A stretch of DNA of 64,000 nucleotides from Hygrocybe punicea (taxonomy: Eukaryota; Basidiomycota; Agaricomycetes; Agaricales; Hygrophoraceae): the NCBI GenBank assembly GCA_963556145.1, contig OY744467.1, forward strand, positions 4,216,001 to 4,280,000, read 5' to 3'. Position 1 is the first letter of the stretch; each line of letters starts with the position of its first letter. Under the pieces are notes generated by a model. The model was not told the origin of the DNA. It made no database searches and saw only the letters and a program-made list of their open reading frames with translations. A program made the position numbers and the translations under genes. Below are positions 1 through 10,765 of the stretch, piece by piece.

Positions 1-470
1 TTGGGGTCGGTTTTGTATTGGGGTTGGGTCTATACACTGGGCATTCGCGTTCGCAGCCGTTTTTGGCGTTGGCGTTGGGGGTGGCGAGAGCCGTGGGTGT
101 TGGGCATTCGCGTCCGTGCTCAGGTTGGAGGTGGTTGGCGTTGTGGGACGGCGATGGTGGTGAGTTTCGGGGCCGGTACGTCGTTCTTGGCTCGACACGG
201 TTGGAACTAGCGAGGTGGGGCGACGGGGCTGTTGAATGTTCATGTTCGGAGGTGCCGGGTGGTGTTCGAGTGGCATTGCCAGGCACCGGGGCAGTGGGTG
301 TCGTGGTTGCTCTCATTGGGGTCCATGTCGCTGTGGGCTGTGTGTGGTTGGCGTGGGCCGTTGGCAGTGTGGTTTGTGGCTCGTTTTTTGTATTGGTTTT
401 CCGCCGCGTTTTTTCCTTCTTTGCTCGTTCTTTTTGTTTCTTTTTAGTAGTCATTGGTGTGGGTCGAGAA
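1..470. repeat. G/T-rich low-complexity sequence at window start
   Basis: The + strand is strongly G/T-biased, with recurring ggttggcgttg-like words and almost no long A or C runs. Open frames exist on the + strand because stop codons are rare in such composition, but their products are W/G/V/R-rich with no domain character, so I do not call a gene. It looks like degenerate simple repeat or subtelomere/transposon debris; the origin is not decidable from this window. Confidence 0.5.
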
Positions 471-749
471 AATGAAAACGTTTGATGTTTGGAAAATGGT
501 TCGGTGCTCGGAAAATTGCCTGGTGTTCGGGAGACTGCTCGGTGTGCTGTGCTCTGTGCTCTGTGCTCGGTACGCGTAAAATCGCTGGGGTGCTGAAAAT
601 TCACTGGAGATCGCAGGAAGTCGCTGAAAATTGCTGAAGACTGAGGCTGTGTTTGAATCCGCTCTCATCACCACGTTGGAGTGGTATGGAGGTACCGCTC
701 CGAGGGCTAGCTGGAGAGTCTTGCTGAAGAGCTGGCGAGGAAGACTGGA

Positions 750-1184
750 TTGGGAACTAATACCAAACAGGGAACTATCTACAATGAACCGTGGGATCCT
801 CATCATGTGACTAGGCATTCGCAACCACTCCAACGGGGCAGATGGAATGGTCGTGTTGCTCGAACAGAACTCGATCGCTTCTTTGGACCATGTGGGCGTG
901 TCGACCCAAACTCTGTAGCAATTTTTTGGACCAGTAATGTTGGGGACACACAAAGCGCTGATGTTCTGGTTGAGCATTTGTCACCTTTCCCCCCCAAAGA
1001 AAGGGGGGGCAAAGCCATTGTGTTAGAAGGGGAGCGAATGGGAGAACTTGTTAATGTGCTTGCATACAAGAGGACAAATAAGAAAGTAGTGGTGCAGGTG
1101 CATGGTCAACAGTTACCATGGGAAGACAGTGAACACATTTTTTGTGCCATCATTGACCCTGTGCAAGAGCATAGCATTTCCTAA
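750..1184 (+). pseudogene. Unrecognised ORF, probably a transposon-related remnant
   Basis: This 144-codon open frame lacks a convincing ATG near its 5' end, so it is probably an exon or a truncated fragment. The C-terminal half has real protein character: it contains GGKAIVLEGERMGELVNVLA followed by a lysine-rich turn and VVVQVHGQQLPWED, a pattern resembling KOW/SH3-like barrels that often sit at the end of transposon or chromatin proteins. The N-terminal half includes GRWNGRVARTELDRFFGP. I do not recognise the family. Its position in a repeat block with no intact neighbours suggests a decayed mobile-element gene rather than a host gene. Downstream, from 1185 to about 1850, I see only short open frames with no recognisable features. 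Confidence 0.3.
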
Positions 1185-1849
1185 TTCATCAAGCTAGCTC
1201 TTTTGCTCTCTTCACAAGAAAACGGGATTGTGGGTCAATGTATCGTTGGTATCCACTTACCTGGTTCATGGCTTCTGGCCTGTCAGATGTTTATCATATC
1301 ATAAATCCAGTGCTCTAAACAATCTAGGTATTGGAATAGTTGGCCAGTTTTGAAGGCTTTCAAATGCGAGGCATGGCCGCTACAGTAGAACAGTGGAACC
1401 GTTACCTTGTACAGGGAATCAAGGGAAATTGTGGGTGGTCACCCTCATCTACGGTCTTACCTTGGTAAGAGTAAACACTGCTTTCTGCGTCATCTCATGA
1501 ATCCAGATGGGGAAATTCCACGCGACCTTAACCAGCAATGTTTCTTACTTTTCTCTGCAATATGTGTCCTCACCCACAAGCTTGCACCACACAATCCCAA
1601 ACACATCTTCACCAGTCTGCTGGAAGCACGTGGGGCTGCAAGGCCGGACGCCCTGCACTCATCGTGGAAACAAAGAACTCGCCACTACCTGTTACCATCA
1701 AGTAGTTCGCACGCCATGGACTCTGATCCCAACTACAGTATTTTACTTTCCCATTATCATCTTTCTCTCGAATGAAGCCCACCGACGGGTTGGCAAGGGG
1801 AAATCACATTATCTGGTACGGAACCCACCAGGACTAGCTTGAAACTGAT

Positions 1850-2200
1850 CCTGCCAAGAGGAGTAATTTAGAGAAGAAGCAGACTTTGGCATGTTTGTTC
1901 TGCCAGGAGCGGAAGATTATTTGTGGCTGTCCTGTGGGGTAGTGCCGACCATACATGCAAGTGAGTCTTGTGTCATGCTTAAGATATCATTGCGACTGTG
2001 TACTTAGTTTGACAATTTTTTATTCCTCGCAGTCAATGTGCTCGGGGCCATTTCAAGTGCAAATATCCAAAGGAAAGCCGCCGCAACAATGTTGGCCTAG
2101 GTTTAGCCTCAGAAGAAAGTGATGGGGTGTTGAGGCCAGGATGCAAAGGACAATCTCCAGTGCGAGGAGGTGGCAAGGGCGAGGGTTGCTGATCTTGGTC
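1850..2200 (+). pseudogene. Decayed binuclear zinc-cluster (Zn2Cys6) gene fragment
   Basis: Reading from about 1850, the frame gives KKQTLACLFCQERKIICG, the first half of a fungal Zn2Cys6 DNA-binding cluster (C-x2-C-x6-C). It then runs into an in-frame TAG at about 1940. Shifting the frame by one base restores SADHTCN, a GT-AG intron (about 1960-2032), and then QCARGHFKCKYPKESRR, the second half (C-x2-C-x6-C and the usual basic tail). All six cysteines are therefore present but split by a frameshift. Intact relatives are agaricomycete regulators with TLACLFCRERK-type N-termini. No fungal_trans middle domain follows; the frame ends after a G/R-rich tail near 2190. I read this as a truncated pseudogene; a sequencing error at the shift is the alternative. 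Confidence 0.6.
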
Positions 2201-3834
2201 TTGATGCAGCGGAGAGTCTGGATTGGAGAGATGGTCGAGAAACTTGGCCTGTTGACGAATGGTGTTGAACCAGAAGTCAGCAAAACTGGGAGGCAATGAG
2301 ATGATGGTGTTTGATAAACTTGGAGAGCGAGAATGACAAACGATGGAGAATACAACATACCACAGGGAACATATGTGCAACAACTCGGACACAACGGGGA
2401 CTAGCAACAGCACTGGTTTTCACAATTCACTCAGCAAGAGCTACCGAGAAATGGATCTGACAGCATTGAAAGCAAGGGAGGGCATCAGGTACATCCTCGT
2501 CTGTTCTACCAAAGTGAATGCGCTGCGCACTTGCTACTGTTTTTAGGTACTACAAGACAGCAGTGAAGAACAATAGGGAACATATGATAGGGAACATACA
2601 ACGTGCAACTGGAACAACGCAACAGTGGGGTGAACAATGGAGACTGGCAACAGTGCTGCTGTTCTGTAGGTCTGACAGAGAGCATACAACAGGAACATAC
2701 AACATCCAACAACACAACAGTACAGACTGATGGGATAGCATCCAATGACAGGGATAAGTGACGGAGGATAATGACGAGGGATAGCCAACAATGGGATGAG
2801 AAAAACAGGCATGACCACTGCGCAATTGGGATGATGATGGGCCAACAGGTCTCAGATAAAAATATCGAGGGCGAACAATGGGAAATGGATGAGTTATTCA
2901 GGTAAGTACCTCCTAGTATTCCTCTCCCCTTGCCCTCTCTACCCCACCCCCTTTCCTAGTCCTGCTGACCTCCATATCAGATATACCCTCCAAATATCCC
3001 CCACCTCCCTTTCCCCGGTCGCATTCCTCTCCCCCATTATTTCTGAGCACCGTCCCACCCCCTTCCCACCCTTTGATTAATACCATGTAGTTCTCATGTT
3101 TTATATGTGTAATTGTAATGGTTGGAATAAGCTAACAGGTTCAGGTGAGCTCACTACTGCCAATGATGAGCACGGCCACTAGCTACCCAATTTAAACGTC
3201 AAAAGAACAGTGCCCTGGGTCCTACTGTAGTGCCGTGTCGGACAAGTAAACGGCATGCTTATCTCCTTCCTTTTTTAGGGCTGGCCAGTTCCTGTTGCCA
3301 TATTCATCGCCGCCAAATGCCTATAGCTGAATCTAAGGTGAGTATTTTTGTTATATTCGTATATTTATTCAATAGCAGCCTCCTAGTCCACACGGTCGGC
3401 TCGACTTGCAGCCGCTATGTCCACCGCTCGACGTTCTGTCGCTGACAATCGTTTCCTGGTATGTGATCGAGGCCTTCTGACATGCGTGTGCTGACATCGA
3501 TGGTGACAGGGAGGACAGTCCATCTGAGTCCGCTACAGTAACGAATGGCGAACAGGGACTTACATCCAGGCCGTGAATAGGATGAGTTTTTTTGTATAAT
3601 AGCCAATTCCCATGCCCATTTTGCCGCAAGGGCAACCACCGCGCCCGCATTCATGTGGAGAGCCTTGGTGAAATTCTTGTCGATGTTTCACGGTATGATG
3701 TGGCATAATATTAAATGGATACAGGAGGATTTATTTTTTGTTGAAGTACTTAACATACAGACTTTTCCAATGGATTGATTTCTCACTTGCATATTGGACA
3801 TGACATCGAGCACTACAAGCTCCCACACTCAGTG
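2201..3834. other. Gene-poor stretch with degenerate GGAACATACAAC-type repeats
   Basis: From about 2340 to 2730 short words such as gggaacatacaac and caacagtg recur irregularly, producing low-complexity open frames on both strands. Between 2900 and 3660 there are scattered GT...AG pairs that could be remnants of a spliced gene, for example one around 3341-3378, but I could not assemble a convincing protein. No RNA gene was seen. Confidence 0.4.
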
Positions 3835-4030
3835 TCTACAAGACTGTAAAAAAAGGTATTCCACAGGAATAACTAAATGTTTATCACAATGGCTTATATT
3901 GTATGGCTAAGCCTCTACATGACTGTAAAAAAAGGGTATTTCACAGGAATAATTAAATGCTTATCAGAATGGCTTATATTGTATGGCTAAGCTTCTATAA
4001 GATTGTGAAAAATGGGATTGCAGTGGAATA
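3835..4030. repeat. Tandem repeat, period 79-80 bp, about 2.5 copies
   Basis: Copies begin at about 3835, 3914 and 3994 with tctaca/tctata followed by a-gactgt-aaaaa, then a shared body including caggaataa and atggcttatattgtatgg. The first two copies are nearly identical; the third decays after about 35 bases. The unit has no open frame. Confidence 0.75.
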
Positions 4031-4499
4031 ATTAGGTGTATATGGTAGCCCCTTATATACAGCAATAAATTTTCACAAATCTGAGCACAAATGATCAACC
4101 ATCGCAATAATTATACTGTACTTGAAAGCATTTATTTGGCTAGATAAGACATTGCAAACAGCTGCAAGTCTGCTTATCAATCATCAACTCTGCCTGGATA
4201 TACTGGCCCCCCCCCAATTTCCTGATGGTCTAATCATGCCCAAACCTTACTACAGGGCTCCCACATCCAAAGGCCTGCACTCACCTTGCTGCAATTGAGC
4301 CCCTCCTTACCTTTGATTCTCACCCACAGCCTCTTGTTACCTTTGTTCCAGTTCCAGTTTCAGTCTCAGTTCCTGTTCCTTTATCTTCTCAAGGAGGAGA
4401 CATGCCTCATTACCACCTTTGTCTCCTCCCTAGTGTTGCCTCAACTTGGCTGGTCAGATCCCAGTTCTGACTTTTTGGTGCACAATAATGCCTTCAGGG

Positions 4500-4988
4500 C
4501 TTCCAAAATCTAAGGTTTCCTATTGAGTTTCAGGACATACTGAAAACAATAGTTTGGATATCCTGACAATAGTCCTGAAAACAAATATTTCAGTTACCAT
4601 TTCAGGTTATCTGAATAGTTTAGTTTAGGTATTGATTTTAGTACCTCTGAAAACAATACTGATTTCATTAGTTTACATATTGATTCCAGGACTTCCTAAT
4701 CTAATGATTTTCACCCTCATTTGAGGTTGGCTAGCTAGTTTATTGAAACTATTAGTTTTGGTCCAGTTTTCAGTACAGCTGAAATTGTTTATTTTCCAGT
4801 GTGAATTCAGTGATCTGTAGTTGCTGAACATCCAGTGAGCAATGGACTTGGTGCTTAGGACTGAAATTTAAGTGCTCTAAATTTCCTATCACTGGATATC
4901 CAGTGTTTTCAAGTCTCACTTGAAAGCAGTGATCACAAATCCAGTGACCCAATCACTGGATTAAGGGCACCCAGTGCTTGCATCCCTA
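4500..4988. mobile_element. Probable DNA-transposon end with CCAGTG/CACTGG subterminal repeats
   Basis: Between about 4785 and 4985 the hexamer CCAGTG or its complement CACTGG occurs at least eight times in both orientations, including back-to-back pairs such as cactggatatccagtg. Read on the minus strand, the right edge is TAGGGATGCAAGCACTGG, which has the TAGGG-type start common in hAT elements. Dense short subterminal motifs are typical transposase-binding regions. I could not find the opposite terminus or a target-site duplication, so the left boundary is a guess. Confidence 0.35.
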
Positions 4989-6349
4989 AAAACCAAGGAT
5001 CCAACTTCCCACTGTGCAATGAGCAAGGTAGGTTTTTTGGTACCTATGTTGATGCTACTCTTGATGGTGACAATGTGTAATGGTTCCAACATAGCCTTTA
5101 ATGTGTACTCAAGGACACAAGGTGTATCATCACACTCCATAAAAGTGAAAATTTGGATGAATGTCTAGTGTTGGTCATGTCATAGTTAGTAATGTGCATG
5201 GCCTGGCCAAGGAGGGCTCTGGCTTTCTGGAATCTTGAGCCAGCTGTGGGCCTATGGCTGTTAACTTTGGCCTGGCCCCAGCCATGGCTCTCACATATTT
5301 AGTAAATATCACAGGTACAGGTAAACCTGCAGGTGTTGCCACAGGTTCTGCCTTGGGTCCAGATCTGGGTCACACTTTTGTGACCCATAGATGTTTGGCA
5401 CCTGACCTTCCCGCACTTAGAGCCTAACTATAGTGGCTGATCATGAGTCTTAGCCACTATCATTAGGCTCTACTTTGCTAAAATCCCTTTCCCAGCCTTA
5501 AATTGTGTCCCAAACTGTGATTTAACATAGTAATGTATAAGTAAAACTGTAGTGTCCTATATACGGTGATAACCCATTTGGGAACATCAGGTCTGGTCAG
5601 GAACAAGGGCGCTGATGGGCTTGGGCTTTCCTGTCACTGTTGCCATGGCCCTGCCCATCACTCACAGACATGCACGCTCATCGTCGTTGACATTGAGCAC
5701 AACTATTTCACTCTCCCACCGTCTTTTCTTGCTGGATTTTTTACACATCATAGATATATTACTCTACATGCTGTATATAGACTAATATACATGGAAATAT
5801 GCGAAATACAAGAGAAATAAAATAAATAAATAATAATGATACATGGGGCGCTGCCGACAAACAAGTGGGTACTCACCTTCGTGGAGGTGCCAGATGGGGT
5901 CTAAACTTGATGGCGAAGGGTGCTGGAGGGTGGGTGATGAGAGGGATGGATACTGGGGGGGCAGGGAAGGGTGCTTGGAGAGGGGGGTGGCAATGGGTGG
6001 CAAGGAAGGGGCCAGAAAGCAAGGCAGATGGTGGAAAAGCGAGGGGGTGGGTGAGGGAGGGCTCCCGGCCCAGAACGAGTGGCGGGAAGGGGTAAGTACA
6101 TGGGGAAAAAGCAGGAGGGGGATGGGTACTCACCTGTACCATTAGGGGCCCCCTGCAGCCCTCCCAATATCCCACCTTCAATGAAGCAAGTAAGGACGTC
6201 ATCTCAGACATCCCCATCACTTCCTTTGTTGTTTTTGCAGTCCAGATCACCACCACCCAAGTGGTGCAAGGATGGTGGCACCAGCAGTTGTGGTAACAAT
6301 ATCTCGATGACGCTGCTGCCATTAACCATACCATCACTGGTGGCAACCC
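4989..6349. other. Repeat-rich stretch, no gene recognised
   Basis: Around 5190-5300 GGCCTGGCC and AGCCATGGCT palindromic words recur, suggesting another small transposon end. From 5930 to 6120 the + strand is a purine-rich (mostly G) tract, giving long but meaningless open frames on both strands. No protein family was recognised. Confidence 0.4.
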
Positions 6350-6848
6350 TCCATGTTACCTTCATCGTGTTCATTGCTGTGCACCAATCCTGCTGCCACT
6401 GGTTTCGACGTTCAGGGCCATTGGTTGAAAAAGTCAAGCGTGCTCCTGCATGGCTTTGAGGACATCTGGGGTGGTGGTCTCTGTGTGAATTGTTGTCATC
6501 GTCATCCTCGTCCTCGTTTCCATCGTTGTTGAGGTGGTGGGGAGTGGGAGCGTGGCTGGAGGCAAGCTGGGAGGCAAGTGGGTGGTGGAAAAGCACATGT
6601 GACTGATCATATGGCTTTCAACCTTCCACCACCACCATCCCACCCATTCACCATACTCCCACTCCCCACTTCCTCAACAACAACAGAAACGAGGATGACG
6701 ATGATGATGGCAATGATTCGCACAGAGACCACCAGACATCCTCAAAGCCACACAGGAGCACGCTTGACTTTTTCAACCAATGGCCTTGAACGTCGAAACC
6801 AGTGGCAGCAGGATTGGTGCACAGTAATGAACACGATGAAGGCAACAT
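6350..6848. repeat. Large imperfect inverted repeat, arms about 210-230 bp
   Basis: The left arm (about 6350-6570) and the right arm (about 6615-6848) are reverse complements at roughly 85-90% by eye. Matching landmarks are the left gcaccaatcctgctgccac with the right gtggcagcaggattggtgc, and the shared aaaaagtcaagcgtgctcc. The right arm runs directly into the run of Ns, so the true element is probably longer. The repeat explains why similar open frames appear on both strands here; none is a credible gene. Confidence 0.75.
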
Positions 6849-6948
6849 NNNNNNNNNNNNNNNNNNNNNNNNNNNNNNNNNNNNNNNNNNNNNNNNNNNN
6901 NNNNNNNNNNNNNNNNNNNNNNNNNNNNNNNNNNNNNNNNNNNNNNNN
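6849..6948. other. Assembly gap of exactly 100 Ns
   Basis: Exactly 100 undetermined bases. The round number suggests a placeholder gap of unknown true size. It interrupts the right arm of a large inverted repeat, a structure that commonly breaks assemblies. Confidence 0.98.
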
Positions 6949-7950
6949 GACAAATGAAAGTGAGCAACAACAGCAGCAGCAACCACAACAACCACAACAA
7001 TGGCAGTGGCAATGGCAATGACCATGTACAACAAAAACACAGATAATGAGAGAACTGGCTGGGGGAGTTGTGCACCCACTGCTGGTCACCAGGTGAGTGA
7101 GTTCAATCATTTGCCATTAAATTTTCCCCACCACTGTAGACAGATATGGCCCATGCATTTGACAATGCCACCTTCATCCATTCCACCTCATGAATACATG
7201 GTGACACATCAATTGATGTGTGTCTGGTGTTGCAAGGTCAAATAGGTGGCATTGGGCCAGAAAACAGGAGAGACCCATTGGTTACCTGCCATGGATATGG
7301 GTCCTGGGTAACACAAGGGTTGGAACAAATGCACCCATGACAAAACCTGTACCCTGAGGGCAGGTACAGGTTTTCAACAGGTATGGGTATGGGTACCCTG
7401 CAAAAAACCTGAGGGTTACCTGTGAAGTTCACTACACATATTATCCTACCAGGTCTGCAAGCTCCACTCACAACCTCACCATCTCTCATGAACACTGTAC
7501 GTCTGTCAATTGATGTGATGGTGTATATTCACCAGGCAAAAGGGAGGGGTGGTGATGCTTGTGTACCTGATGTGGTCACTATTCTGGTTCTTGAACAAGA
7601 TGGTGTGTTGCAGGTTTCAACCATGAATTCACCACACTTGGATTGTGCCAATGTCAATTGACATTGCAGCATTCACATGCAAGGTGTTTGACACTTCCTC
7701 CTCCTTCTCACCAGCCTTAAAGCATAGCATGGGTATGGGTTTACACACAGTTATTCCAAAACTGGTAATGTGGGTTCAGGTATGGTGTTTTGGTTTGCAC
7801 ACCGTGTCAAAACTGTACCCATTATCCACGGGTAATGGGTTTTCACGCGTCTGTCAACCCAAGCCCCAGGTAGGGTTTTTCTTTGTTATTTACTTTATTT
7901 TTGTTGATTTCTTTACTTTAGCTACCACCGCAACCATGATAAGCACAAAC

Positions 7951-8008
<58 letters not shown>

Positions 8009-8263
8009 GAACCCACAACAATGACAATGACAACGACAACCACGACAACCCTGCACAGCAACCCACTAACGGACCAGCAAAGTTGCGACAGTGATGACAA
8101 CAATGGAAAGGAAAGCTGGGAGGGTGGTGCACCCACCTACCAGCCCAGGTACGTCCCCCCAAATCCAGTCCCAATGACATTGGCTAATGAGAGGAATGAA
8201 TGAGGTGACGATGAAGACAGACACAGCAACAATGGTCCCACCTCACGAACATGCCCCAGCTGT
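6949..8263. other. Microsatellite and palindrome-rich stretch
   Basis: This holds CAA/CAG-rich sequence (6960-7020), a pure (CAA)n tract (about 7948-8008), and a hairpin whose arms aaacctgtacc and ggtacaggttt lie at about 7343-7374. It also has three TCAATTGA palindromes (7209, 7506, 7654). Intron-like signals occur (for example gt at 7092 and ctttag near 7920), but the flanking frames encode only T/N-rich low-complexity sequence. No gene is supported. Confidence 0.5.
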
Positions 8264-8660
8264 ATCAATTGATGTGCAGATGCCCATGGGAAGTACCCAG
8301 TCCCATTAAACCTTGCAAAAACAGATGGAGTGCATCAATTGATGTGCCCCTGTTGTTTGTGAGGTAGTTAGCATGTGCGGACACCCATGGAAAGTCCCCA
8401 GCCCCATCCAACCTTGCAAAAATGGTCCCACCTTGTGAACACACCCTGGCCACGTCAATTGATGTGCGGACACCCATGGAAAGTCCCTGGCCCCATCCAA
8501 CCTCATGAAAACAGACAGAGCACGTCAATTGACGTGCTCCCATTGTTCGCGAGGTAGTTAACACATGGGGATGCCCATGGAAAGTCCCTGACCCCAACCC
8601 AATCTCGCGAAAACAGATGGAGTGCGTCAATTGATGCATCCCCGCTCTTTGCGAGGTTGT
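8264..8660. repeat. Irregular tandem array with TCAATTGA in every unit
   Basis: Units of about 70-120 bp contain TCAATTGAtgtgc, then (c)acccatggaaagtccc, then a ccccatccaacct-like segment and a caaaaa/gaaaaca tract. TCAATTGA starts lie at about 8265, 8335, 8455, 8525 and 8627. Some units carry an extra cgcgaggtagtta segment. Open frames in the array are shadows of the repetition. Confidence 0.75.
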
Positions 8661-9308
8661 TAGGATGAAACATGGCGGGTACCCACAGATAACAGGTACG
8701 GTGTGTACCTGTCATCAGAGCAGGTTCAGGTTCTGTGGGTACAGGTGCGGTGTTGGGAATTCCGACCCACAGTACGCCTGTGCAACACCTTAACCAGCCT
8801 GACTTGTTGTTGTCATTGTCCCGGATGTCATCATCTTGAATTAGTCATCATCTCCATCATTATGAGGGGTTCTCATCCTGGACAATGAGGACAATTGCTT
8901 GTTCCTTGGGCACATGGATGTGGACCCCTGTCATGTATGATGTGTTTGTTTCTGCCTTCCCCATCCTCATTGTGGGCATGGGCATTGGCAGGGAATCACT
9001 GGGGATTGTGTTTATTGTCTTCATGTGGGCATCCTTGTCCTTGTAGAGTCATTAGGTTGTTAGAAACATAGAAATATATGAAAAATTAAGTACATACCTA
9101 GCACAGTGGGGGTGGCTGCACCACTGCTGCTCTCCCTTCATCCTTGTTTCCATTGCCATTGCTGGACTTGGATGAGTTGTGTCAGTGTGACTGTGACAGC
9201 AGCTGTGTGATAGAAATCAATAACAAAAGAAAAGAAAATACAAAGAAAATACCACAATGCACCCAATGCTGAAGGTTGGGTATAGTATCTCTCCTGGTCT
9301 GTCAGCGG
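8661..9308. other. No gene recognised
   Basis: Between 8690 and 8760 ggtac/gtacc words are dense and self-complementary, as in small hAT-type ends. The remainder to 9308 is ordinary-looking sequence with short open frames only. Confidence 0.4.
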
Positions 9309-9452
9309 CGTGGTTGTAGTGTTGCCGTAGTTCGGTTCCGAACCTAGCCGAACCCGGTTCAAACCCCGAACCGAACCCTAGGTTCAGTCTAAGTTCAGCC
9401 AAGTGCTGAACCGGACCGCGGGTTCAGTTCCGGGTTTCGAGGCCTGCCGGAT

Positions 9453-9839
9453 TAGTGTTGCCACGACTATAGTTGGTCACTTTTCTTTTCTCTGCTCTAC
9501 TGCCTTCAATAAAATACATAAAAATATAAAGAAAATTTCGAGGGGTAGCCTCTACATAGGTCTTGAGTTAGTACACTTAAACCTTTCTGTAATATGTAAC
9601 CCATCATTGGATAAGTGACCAACTATGGTTTTTAGTCGCGACTATGTTAGTCGCGACTAAAAACCATAGTTGGTCACTTATCCAATGATGGGTTACATAT
9701 TACAGAAAGGTTTAAGTGTACTAACTCAAGACCTATGTAGAGGCTACCCCTCGAAATTTTCTTTATATTTTTATGTATTTTATTGAAGGCAGTAGAGCAG
9801 AGAAAAGAAAAGTGACCAACTATAGTCGTGGCAACACTA
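9453..9839. mobile_element. 387-bp near-perfect palindromic (foldback) hAT-like MITE, nested
   Basis: Two 192-bp arms (9453-9644 and 9648-9839) are exact reverse complements as far as I can follow them, separated by only 3 bp (tgt). The insert is flanked by an exact 8-bp duplication TGCCGGAT (9445-9452 and 9840-9847). It starts TAGTGTTGCC, the same ten bases as the element it sits in. The word atagttggtcac (with small changes) occurs near both the outer and the inner end of each arm, so each arm looks like a complete small MITE with its own inverted ends. The whole may be two copies joined head to head. No coding capacity. Confidence 0.9.
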
Positions 9840-10190
9840 TGCCGGATTTCCTGAACGGCTCCAAACCGCGTCCAAACCGCGAACGCGGATATTTTCAAGG
9901 TATTTATTTCATTTGTTTTTCATATTTCTTTACTTACTTTTTCGTGTTAAACGGTATCATGTGACCATTACACGAAGTTTCTTCACCAACAACAACAACT
10001 TGAACGCAAGGCCAATGAACGCGACACAATGTCGCGTTCATGGACACAAGTAAGTTTTATCATTTATCTTAACTTTACTAATATTATCTGTTACAGGAAA
10101 CTCGACCGCGACCACATCGCGAGCACACCACCGCGGCACAAAATGGATCCCAACACCAACGCGATGCCAACGGACGCGGGACAGCCGCAA

Positions 10191-10646
10191 CACCACCACC
10201 ACCACCACCACCACCAGCGGCGGCAACGGCAACGGCAATGGCAACGGCAACCAGGCAACGACAACGGCAACGGCCAGCAGCAGCAGCAACAGCAGAAGCA
10301 GCAGCGCCGGCAGCAACGGCAGCAGCAGCAGTGGCAGCGGCAGCGGCAACGGCAAATGCCATCCAACATCACCACCAGCGGCGGCAACAACAATGGCAAG
10401 GACAACCACGACGGCCAGCAGCAGCAGCAGCAATGCCGGCAGCAGCAGCAACAGCGGCAGCGGCAACGGCAACAGCAGCAGCAGGAGCGCAGCAACGACA
10501 GCAGCAACGGCCACGACAGCAGCAGCAGCAGTGGCAGCAGCAACGGCGACGGCAGCAGCGGCAGCGCCGGCAGCGGCAGCAACAGCAGCAGTGGCAGCGG
10601 CACTGGCGACGGCAGCAGCAACGGCCACGACAGCAGCAACGGCGGC

Positions 10647-10682
<36 letters not shown>

Positions 10683-10765
10683 TGCAGCAGCAACGGCCAC
10701 GGCAGCGGCAGCAACAGCGACAGTGGCAACGGCAACGGCAGCAGCAGCAGCGCCGGACGGCTCCC
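10191..10765. repeat. Trinucleotide-rich tract: (CAC)n then imperfect CAG/CGG/CAA repeats
   Basis: A pure CAC run (10191-10216) is followed by about 550 bp of interrupted cagcagcag, cggcaacgg and aacggc units. All three + frames and the minus frames stay open because the units lack stops, giving Q/R-, S/G/N- and A/T-rich products on + and A/L/V-rich ones on the other strand. A coding role cannot be excluded for a spliced + frame starting MSRSWTQ near 10029, but openness in every frame is what a stop-free triplet repeat predicts. Confidence 0.7.

Noticed and set aside
5843..6346. G/R/W-rich and P-rich frames on both strands around 6 kb
   Set aside because: Explained by the purine-rich tract; such composition leaves all frames open.
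7890..8180. Poly-threonine and poly-valine frames around the (CAA)n tract
   Set aside because: Translation of a pure trinucleotide repeat; the frames end shortly outside it and contain no domain.
8264..8660. Possible CRISPR-like array because of regularly repeated palindromes
   Set aside because: Units vary in length and sequence, the sequence between palindromes is itself repeated rather than unique, and the genome is eukaryotic with introns.
9403..9898. Apparent identical 56-residue proteins on opposite strands
   Set aside because: They are the two readings of one perfect palindrome; no start or promoter context and no domain.
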